Shown here piece after piece: positions 57,741 through 64,000 of a DNA stretch of 64,000 nt. Within the stretch, counting starts at the first letter, position 1, and each line of letters starts with the position of its first letter. The DNA is taken from the NCBI RefSeq assembly GCF_014076845.1, contig NZ_JACGUT010000058.1, forward strand, positions 1 through 64,000, read 5' to 3'. The notes below the pieces were generated by a model. It did not search any database and was not told where the DNA came from. It saw only the letters and a list, made by a program, of their open reading frames with translations. Both the position numbers and the translations under genes were made by a program. This DNA comes from Colwellia sp. MB3u-41. GTDB taxonomy: Bacteria; Pseudomonadota; Gammaproteobacteria; Enterobacterales; Alteromonadaceae.

Positions 57741-58574
57741 TTATTTTTCGTTTGGTGGCGTATTGTTTCTACGATAAATAATGTGGTAAACAATGCCCAC
57801 TAACAGACTGCCACCCACTAAGTTTCCCAATATAACCGGTAATAAGTTATTAAAAAAACCAGCCCAAGTAACCGTTTCTGCCGCTAAGCTTGTGGTATTA
57901 AAAACTTTTTCTAACATGGCTAACGGAATAATATACATATTAGCAATACAGTGTTCAAAACCTGCCGCAACAAAAGCAGAAATAGGAAAAACAATGGCTA
58001 TCGCTTTATCGATAACAGTACGTCCTGCAAAAGCCATCCATACTGCCATGCACACCAATACATTACATAACACTCCTTTAAAAAAAGCACTCCAAAATGG
58101 CATCGCGGTTTTTACCATCGCTATCTTTATATACTGATCAGCAATTGCGCCATTATTCATTTCGGTATGACCCGAAAGAAACACTAATACCGCCAAGCCT
58201 GCAGCACCAACAAAGTTAGCAAAGCAAACTATAATCCAGTTTCTCAGGAGCTCTACACTCGTTATTTTCCCCCCTGCCCACGCCATGACTAACAAATTAT
58301 TACCCGTAAATAATTCTGCGCCAGCAACAATCACCAAGATTAGCCCTAAAGAAAATGCCAAACCGCCAACCACTTGGCTAGTAGCGAAGCCAAGGGAAGC
58401 ATCAGATTTAATTAAGACAAAATAAAGCGCTCCCAAACCTATAAATGCACCTGCAAGTACACCTAACATGAACAAAGATAGAAAAGGTAAATGCACTTTT
58501 ACAACACCGACATCATTTACCCGTTGAGCAATTTCTTTAGGTGAAAATGCATCAGAGCCGAATATTTCAGACAT
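57741..58574 (-). CDS. focA: Formate/nitrite transporter (FocA family)
   Basis: A pentameric formate channel subunit of 277 residues with six helices. Signature segments are FMLGVLAGAFIGLGALYF, GAELFTGNNLLVMAWAGG and the re-entrant GFEHCIANMYIIPLAML with the gating His. FNT proteins carry formate, nitrite or hydrosulfide; the divergent formate dehydrogenase operon makes formate most likely. AAGGAAA precedes the ATG. A shared FNR-type palindrome lies between the two transcription units. Confidence 0.93.
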   Translation of the reverse strand: MSEIFGSDAFSPKEIAQRVNDVGVVKVHLPFLSLFMLGVLAGAFIGLGALYFVLIKSDASLGFATSQVVGGLAFSLGLILVIVAGAELFTGNNLLVMAWAGGKITSVELLRNWIIVCFANFVGAAGLAVLVFLSGHTEMNNGAIADQYIKIAMVKTAMPFWSAFFKGVLCNVLVCMAVWMAFAGRTVIDKAIAIVFPISAFVAAGFEHCIANMYIIPLAMLEKVFNTTSLAAETVTWAGFFNNLLPVILGNLVGGSLLVGIVYHIIYRRNNTPPNEK

Positions 58575-58654
58575 AGTTATTTCCTTAATAACATACCTTG
58601 ATGATTTTACTTTAGCTTTATAAAGGTGAGCAACCTAACTAAAGTAAGCATCGC

Positions 58655-58668
58655 CTGATTTAAATCAG
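58655..58668. promoter_or_regulatory. FNR-type palindrome (focA / formate dehydrogenase)
   Basis: CTGATTTAAATCAG, a perfect 14-base palindrome extended to CCTGAT/ATCAGG. It lies about 88 bases from each start in the 174-base divergent spacer, so one regulator could turn on uptake and oxidation together. Confidence 0.7.
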
Positions 58669-58748
58669 GCAAGTAATAGTTAGTCTAAAAAACGTCCAAT
58701 ACTTACTGCTACACTGGTGAAATAAATGGATTATAAGAAGGTGTTGTT

Positions 58749-60839
58749 ATGTGTGCCGATCTCGTTAAAACAATCTGCCCTTTTTGCGGCGTTGGTTGTG
58801 GCATGTGTTTAAAAATAAATGAGCAAGGTCAACTACTGAGTGTAGAGCCACAACAAAACCATCCTATAAGTCAGGGGAAACTCTGTGAAAAAGGTTGGAG
58901 CACTCCTTACGCTATTAATACCAATGAACGGATAACTCAACCATTAAAGCGTATCAACAAAAAATTTTATCCGATTAGCTGGCAAGAAGCATTAACCACC
59001 ATAGCTTGTGAGTTAACCTCGATAATTGATGAGTCAGGTAGTCAAACTGTAGGGATTATTAGTAGCGCTAGAGCCAGTAATGAGGATAATTATGCCGCGC
59101 AAAAATTTGCCCGTGCGGTATTAAAAACCAATAATATTGACCATTGCGCCAGAATTTGTCACAGCCCAACGGTTGCAGGTCTAAAACAATCTTTAGGCTC
59201 TGGTGCTATGACCAATAGCGCCAAAGACATTTTTGACACTGATTTAATATTAGTTTTTGGCGCTGATCCTACCGAAAACCATAGCATTTTGGGTGGGCAT
59301 ATCATGCAAGCGCACGCTCAAGGTACTGAACTGATTGTTGTTGATCCCAGAGTAACTCGCCTTGCCAAGCTAACCTCCATGCATTTACAACTAAAACTCG
59401 GCAGTAATATTGCGTTAATCAACGCGTTATTGCATGTCATCATAAAAGAGCAATGGTTCGATAAAAACTTTATTTCGTCACGTACTCAGGGGTTTGAGCA
59501 ACTAGCACTGCATGTAAAAGATATAACCCCAGAATCAGTTGAGAGTATTACAGGCGTTAGCGCTGAGTTAATTCGCACCACAGCAAGAGCTTATAGCCAA
59601 GCAAAACGCGCGATGATTTTCTACGGCATGGGCATAACCCAATATGTAAGCGGCACTAACAATGTTATCTCGCTGGCTAATTTAGCATTAAGCTGTGGTC
59701 ATATAGGTAAAGTAGGTACTGGCGTTAACCCACTGCGAGGACAAAACAACGTGCAAGGAGCATGTGACATGGGCTGTTTACCAAATGTTTTCCCCGGTTA
59801 TCAAGGGGTAGCTGAATTAGAAAGCCAAGAAAAATTTAGCAATGCATGGGGAGCAAAAATCGCTCAGCAGCCGGGGTTAACGTCGCTTGGCATGACTAAA
59901 GCGGCTCAATCAGGCGATTTTCACGCCTTACTACTTTTTGGGGAGGATCCTGTGGTAACCGATCCCGATCAAAATCATGTAAAATCGTCTTTAAAGAATC
60001 TTGATTTATTGGTGGTCGCCGAACTCACCATGACAGAAACGGCAAAATTGGCCGATATTATTTTACCTGCAGCTTCTTTTGCCGAAAAAGACGGTACCTT
60101 TACCAATTGCGAGCGACGCGTACAAAAAGTAAATCAAGCCTTAGCACCACGGGGTGAAGCTAAAGGTGATTGGCAATGGTTACAAGCGCTCGCCAAGCAA
60201 ATGGGTAGTCAGTTACTAAACTGGCAAAACAGCGAAGAAGTATTTAATGAGATGGCCTCGTTAACTCCTGATTATCAAGCGATGACTTACCAAAAAATTA
60301 GTGATAACTCAGGCTTACAATGGCCATGCACCTTTGATGCTCCAGAGGGCACGTCTATTTTACATCAACAAAGTTTTCCTATTGGTAGAGCACGATTTAT
60401 TTGCGTTAATCACGTTGATATCGATGAGCCAATCGATGACCTCTTTCCACTATTATTAACCACTAACCGTTTACATTTTCACTATGGTTGTGGCTCAATG
60501 ACGCGTAAATCTCCTTTATTAGAAAGAGAAACACCGCCTGGCCTTCTCTTTATTAATCCTATTGATGCTCAGGCACTCGATATTACCCATCAAGCGCCAG
60601 TGAGTATTAAGTCTCGTCGCGGCTATGTTGAAACTCGCGCTATGCTCAGTGACGATGTACCTGTTGGTTTAGTTGCTATGCCTTATCATTTTAAAGAAGC
60701 ACCCTCTAATCAGCTGACGAATACTGCACAAGACCCTGTCACCAAAATGCCTGAGCTTAAAGCTTGTGCCGTTGCGGTAACCCCATTAGCCAAAGGACAA
60801 CCCCCTAAAACAATACAACAACTACAAGGCGAGCAATAA
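58749..60839 (+). CDS. fdhF: Formate dehydrogenase, molybdopterin catalytic subunit (Cys type)
   Basis: A 696-residue molybdo- or tungsto-bis-PGD enzyme close to E. coli FdhF. The N-terminal [4Fe-4S] ligands are Cys10, Cys13, Cys17 and Cys46 (CPFCGVGC ... LCEKGW). The active-site motif is CARICHSPTVAGL with Cys137 where FdhF has selenocysteine, followed by His138. The partner Arg is conserved in the later region (FHYGCGSMTRKS). No Tat signal, so it is cytoplasmic. It opens a three-gene operon with an iron-sulfur protein and a flavoprotein, which suggests electrons go to or from NAD(P)H rather than a membrane quinone. AAGGTG precedes the ATG. Confidence 0.94.
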   Translation: MCADLVKTICPFCGVGCGMCLKINEQGQLLSVEPQQNHPISQGKLCEKGWSTPYAINTNERITQPLKRINKKFYPISWQEALTTIACELTSIIDESGSQTVGIISSARASNEDNYAAQKFARAVLKTNNIDHCARICHSPTVAGLKQSLGSGAMTNSAKDIFDTDLILVFGADPTENHSILGGHIMQAHAQGTELIVVDPRVTRLAKLTSMHLQLKLGSNIALINALLHVIIKEQWFDKNFISSRTQGFEQLALHVKDITPESVESITGVSAELIRTTARAYSQAKRAMIFYGMGITQYVSGTNNVISLANLALSCGHIGKVGTGVNPLRGQNNVQGACDMGCLPNVFPGYQGVAELESQEKFSNAWGAKIAQQPGLTSLGMTKAAQSGDFHALLLFGEDPVVTDPDQNHVKSSLKNLDLLVVAELTMTETAKLADIILPAASFAEKDGTFTNCERRVQKVNQALAPRGEAKGDWQWLQALAKQMGSQLLNWQNSEEVFNEMASLTPDYQAMTYQKISDNSGLQWPCTFDAPEGTSILHQQSFPIGRARFICVNHVDIDEPIDDLFPLLLTTNRLHFHYGCGSMTRKSPLLERETPPGLLFINPIDAQALDITHQAPVSIKSRRGYVETRAMLSDDVPVGLVAMPYHFKEAPSNQLTNTAQDPVTKMPELKACAVAVTPLAKGQPPKTIQQLQGEQ

Positions 60840-60840
60840 T

Positions 60841-61860
60841 ATGGAAATTTATCTGCTAGATAATTTGGACTTGCTTCAGCAACATTTACTCATTCAACAT
60901 CAACTTTATCAAGTCATCGAAGATGACAATGGGCAGTGTTCTTGGCAACAGCAAACTAAAGAAGGTAATGCCCCCCTTATTGCCAAGCTGCCCCAAAGCT
61001 CAGCTAAAGATTTTTTCTTTGCTGAACATGAAAACTTACTGATTTTTAATGGTGAATATTTTCAAGAAACGCTACCAAAACCTGCCCCTTTTGTATTGTT
61101 TGGTGCACTAAGCTGTGACCTTACTGCCATCAGTTACCAAGATAAATTCTTTAAAGACGACCCTTATTATCAAGCAAGGCGTCAACACTGTTTACTCGTA
61201 GGACTTGATTGCGTAAGGCCATGTCAGCAAGGATTTTGTCCAACGGTAGATGCGGGCCCAGGGGTTAGAGAGCAGAGTGCTGACATTATTTTACATCCTT
61301 TAGAAAACCAACAATGGTTAGTGATCACGACGAGTGATAAAGGTAGTGAAGCAGTTAAAGGCTTAGCACTTAGCGTCGCACACTGGCATTTATTAACTCA
61401 ACGCGATCTTGTCTTACATCAATGTGAACAAGACTTTCCCGACAACACTTATATTACTCAAGCGATAGACAAGCTTAATAGCGGCGAAATTAAGGATTCA
61501 TTTTGGCAGCAACTGGCGGTGCAATGCCTTGGCTGTTCGGGGTGTACCACCTTATGTCCTACTTGTTCTTGTTATAGCACTCGCAGTATTACTGTTGAAT
61601 CGGAGCAGAAAAAAGTGATAAAACAGCAACGCTTTTGGGACTCTTGCCTTTATGAAGGTTTTCAACGAGAAGCCAGTTTTCACAACCCTTCAAGCGATGC
61701 TGGTAAAAGAGTTCAACGATTTTGGCACCATAAATTTGGCAATGAGTTTTTCACTGAATTTAACCGCCATGGCTGTGTAGGATGTGGCCGCTGCGAGCAA
61801 ACTTGCCCTGGTGTTATTGGCATACATAGCGTAATGAAAAGGATTAATAGCGATGCTTAA
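60841..61860 (+). CDS. Iron-sulfur electron-transfer subunit (HydB/AsrA-like)
   Basis: A 339-residue protein of the family of sulfhydrogenase beta subunit and anaerobic sulfite reductase subunit A. Central domain with LFGALSCDLTAISYQDKFF, DDPYYQARRQHCLLVGLDC and CQQGFCPTVDAGPG. Two [4Fe-4S] clusters are bound by CLGCSGCTTLCPTC (about 230-245) and GCVGCGRCEQTCPG (about 310-323). It should carry electrons between the molybdenum subunit and the flavin subunit. It starts one base after the formate dehydrogenase stop and overlaps the next gene by 8 bases. Confidence 0.9.
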   Translation: MEIYLLDNLDLLQQHLLIQHQLYQVIEDDNGQCSWQQQTKEGNAPLIAKLPQSSAKDFFFAEHENLLIFNGEYFQETLPKPAPFVLFGALSCDLTAISYQDKFFKDDPYYQARRQHCLLVGLDCVRPCQQGFCPTVDAGPGVREQSADIILHPLENQQWLVITTSDKGSEAVKGLALSVAHWHLLTQRDLVLHQCEQDFPDNTYITQAIDKLNSGEIKDSFWQQLAVQCLGCSGCTTLCPTCSCYSTRSITVESEQKKVIKQQRFWDSCLYEGFQREASFHNPSSDAGKRVQRFWHHKFGNEFFTEFNRHGCVGCGRCEQTCPGVIGIHSVMKRINSDA

Positions 61861-62692
61861 TCATACTCCAGATGCAATTGAATTAGTGGATTATATTGAT
61901 GATGGTGAAAAGGCTCGTCATTATCAATTTCGCTTGCGCAACATAACTAGCCAGGCAACAACGTACGACTGGCAAAGTGCCCAACCTGGACAGTTTTTTA
62001 TGCTCAATGTCCCCAGTATTGGTGAAGCCGCTTTTACTTTTACTGAGCCTCCTAATGAACAAGGAGAGTTTCGTGCTTTAATTCGTCAAATGGGTAAACT
62101 TACCCATACTTTATTTACCCTGCCCAAAGGTGAAATTCTTGGTGCTCGTGGTCCTTTTGGACATGGGTGGCCGTTAGAGGAAATTATTGGCAAAAATATT
62201 ATTATTATTGCTGGTGGTTGCGGCTTAGCACCTTTAGTCAATTTAATTAATGGTTTGATTGATAATCTAGCAGATGATCAACGAGTCGTCTTAGTTTATG
62301 GGGCACAAAGCAAGCGAGCGCAATTATTGTCTCCTGAACGTGAACGTTGGCAAGCGCATATTAAAATTTATAACACCTTAAATGAAATAAAAGATCAATA
62401 CACCTTAGCCGAAAATGAAAGCCAAGGGACACCACTGGATATAATAGATACAGCAATGTCTGCCTTTACCAAGCCACCAGCAACAGCACTCCTTTGCGGC
62501 CCCGAAATAATGATGTACCGCGCTGCAAAACAGTTAGTTAATAAGGGAATGACCAACGATGCTATTTTTCTCGCCATTGAAAGACGTATGCATTGCGCCG
62601 TTGGGCTATGTGGTCATTGCTATTTACATGAACACTATGTTTGCAAAAAGGGTCCTACGTTTAGTTGGCAAGAATTACAATCCCTCGTTTAG
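61853..62692 (+). CDS. FAD/NAD(P)-binding, [2Fe-2S] oxidoreductase subunit (HydG/AsrB/PyrK-like)
   Basis: A 279-residue flavoprotein of the ferredoxin-NADP reductase group. The FAD half reads WQSAQPGQFFMLNVPSIGEA ... IRQMGKLTHTLF; the pyridine-nucleotide half begins IIIIAGGCGLAPLVNLI, with LLCGPEIMMYRAAK. The C-terminal [2Fe-2S] cluster is bound by CAVGLCGHCYLHEHYVC (about 246-265). With the two upstream genes this forms a predicted NAD(P)-linked cytoplasmic formate dehydrogenase. Its stop overlaps the end of the convergent ppsA by 18 bases. Confidence 0.92.
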   Translation: MLNHTPDAIELVDYIDDGEKARHYQFRLRNITSQATTYDWQSAQPGQFFMLNVPSIGEAAFTFTEPPNEQGEFRALIRQMGKLTHTLFTLPKGEILGARGPFGHGWPLEEIIGKNIIIIAGGCGLAPLVNLINGLIDNLADDQRVVLVYGAQSKRAQLLSPERERWQAHIKIYNTLNEIKDQYTLAENESQGTPLDIIDTAMSAFTKPPATALLCGPEIMMYRAAKQLVNKGMTNDAIFLAIERRMHCAVGLCGHCYLHEHYVCKKGPTFSWQELQSLV

Positions 62693-64000
62693 GGATAATT
62701 GCTTTTGTTCAGCCTTAGCGATATGAATACTTGCTTTAACAACAGAGTCTGGGTTTAAGGAAATTGAATCGATACCAGCTTCCACCAAAAATTCGGCAAA
62801 TTCAGGATGATCAGATGGCGCTTGCCCACAGATCCCTACTTTACAATGGTGCTGATGAGCCACTTGGATCATTTGCGCAATCATGATTTTTACCGCCTCA
62901 TTTCTCGCATCAAATAAGGGTTTTAATTCGATGGAGTCTCTGTCTATACCCAACACTAATTGCGTCAAATCATTACTGCCAATAGAAAATCCATCAAAAC
63001 GTTGGGCAAACTGCTCAGCTAAAATAATATTTGATGGGATTTCACACATAACGTAAACCTGCAAACCATTAAGACCACGAGTGAGTCCTGCCTCTGCCAT
63101 TACCGCTAATACTTGGTCAGCTTCACTGGGCGTTCGACAAAAGGGGATCATAACAATAATATTATCAAAGCCCATCTCTTGACGAGCTTTGATAATGGCT
63201 TTGCACTCTAGTTTGAAAGCATCTCGATAAAGCGGATGATAATAACGAGAGGCACCACGTAGCCCTAACATAGGGTTTTCTTCTTCAATTTCAAAAAATT
63301 CACCCGCTAATAAACCTCGGTATTCATTTGATTTAAAATCTGACATACGCACAATCACAGGTTTAGGATATTGCGACGCTGCGATTTTACCAACACCTAA
63401 AGCAAGTTTATCAATAAAATAATCAGGAGGATTTTGATACCCTTGGGTTAATTGGTCTATTTTAGCGCGCACCTTGTTATCGCTTATTTTTTCAGGCTGT
63501 ATCAACGCCATGGGATGTAAACAAATTTGGCTAGAAATAATGAATTCAATACGCGTTAAACCAATGCCCGCAACGGGTAATGACCACCACTGAAAAATAC
63601 CATCAGGCATGGCCGCATTGATCATAATATCTGTTTTAGTTGTTGGTATATCAGCTAAATTAACCGCATGTTCTTCAAAAGCTAATTTGCCTTGATACAC
63701 TTTTCCTATTGAACCCTGTGCACAACTTAACGTCACCTCTTGCTCATTTTGCAATAACTGTGTGGCATTTTCACAACCGACAATAGCGGCTACTTTTAAC
63801 TCGCGACTTACAATGGCCGCATGACTGGTTGGACCGCCACTATCCGTTATAATTCCTGCCGCTCTACGCATAATTGGCACCCAATCAGGATCCGTTTTTT
63901 GCGTCACTAGAACCGCCCCATCTGGAAATTTATCGATATCTTTAGGGCTATCTATTTTAAATACGTTCCCTGTAGCAATAGCGCTGCCGACACTTGCCCC
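62675..64000 (-). CDS. ppsA: Phosphoenolpyruvate synthase, C-terminal part (partial)
   Basis: The frame stays open to the right edge, so the 5' end is outside the window. It contains the phosphohistidine domain (GIITDSGGPTSHAAIVSREL, the swivelling catalytic His) and the PEP/pyruvate-binding barrel (IPFCRTPSEADQVLAVM, VYVMCEIPSNIILAEQF, GFSIGSNDLTQLVLGIDRD, CKVGICGQAPSDHPEF). The wording of these motifs is PpsA rather than pyruvate phosphate dikinase. PpsA makes PEP from pyruvate with ATP, giving AMP and phosphate, for gluconeogenesis. A GTG at 63907 is internal, not the start. Confidence 0.93.
   Translation of the reverse strand, partial: GASVGSAIATGNVFKIDSPKDIDKFPDGAVLVTQKTDPDWVPIMRRAAGIITDSGGPTSHAAIVSRELKVAAIVGCENATQLLQNEQEVTLSCAQGSIGKVYQGKLAFEEHAVNLADIPTTKTDIMINAAMPDGIFQWWSLPVAGIGLTRIEFIISSQICLHPMALIQPEKISDNKVRAKIDQLTQGYQNPPDYFIDKLALGVGKIAASQYPKPVIVRMSDFKSNEYRGLLAGEFFEIEEENPMLGLRGASRYYHPLYRDAFKLECKAIIKARQEMGFDNIIVMIPFCRTPSEADQVLAVMAEAGLTRGLNGLQVYVMCEIPSNIILAEQFAQRFDGFSIGSNDLTQLVLGIDRDSIELKPLFDARNEAVKIMIAQMIQVAHQHHCKVGICGQAPSDHPEFAEFLVEAGIDSISLNPDSVVKASIHIAKAEQKQLSLNEGL

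Overview
The window looks like chromosome of a marine gammaproteobacterium of the Alteromonadales, most likely Colwellia or a relative. This is inferred from AT-rich DNA, short AT-rich intergenic spacers, and proteins that look gammaproteobacterial (PurE/PurK, SirB2, PldA, YghU, Ohr/OhrR). No rRNA, tRNA, CRISPR array, complete insertion sequence or prophage was seen.

Positions 1-18.5 kb are mostly ordinary genome: a large hybrid histidine kinase, a YghU-type glutathione transferase, PsiE- and SirB2-family membrane proteins, a SulP anion transporter, purK-purE with a LysR regulator divergent from it, an NhaR-type regulator cut by one stop codon, an HPF-like ribosome factor, a CBS-domain protein, a periplasmic-binding/histidine-kinase hybrid, the divergent ohrR/ohr pair with two likely operators, and outer-membrane phospholipase A. 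Positions 18.5-24 kb are decayed or rearranged: a broken two-helix potassium channel, the C-terminal remnant of an esterase, and a MacA/MacB/LolD-like export operon whose last stop codon sits exactly at the edge of the esterase remnant.

From about 24 kb to the end the genes form a coherent set for stress and oxygen limitation: Hsp20, a Lon protease with a cation exporter, a NarL-type regulator with a CheB-CheR-PAS sensor kinase, three universal stress proteins, a 2838-residue cyclic beta-1,2-glucan synthase, a GGDEF-PilZ protein, an FNR-type regulator with all four cluster cysteines, a P-type ATPase resembling animal Na,K-ATPase, a lipoprotein cytochrome c, a thioredoxin/CcdA-like fusion, a second CBS protein, a formate channel, a formate dehydrogenase linked to two electron-transfer subunits like sulfhydrogenase/AsrAB, and the C-terminal part of PEP synthase at the right edge. 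Eleven copies of a 14-bp palindrome, CTGAT/C-N4-A/GTCAG, lie in the upstream regions of these genes. It fits an FNR/CRP-family half-site, so I infer a locally concentrated regulon controlled by the FNR homologue at 46354-47061.

The window also holds an unusual number of broken genes: LysR, potassium channel, esterase, a P-type ATPase fragment, patatin and an HhH/PolX-like protein. Several of the lesions lie in A or T homopolymer runs, so real decay and sequencing error need to be told apart.
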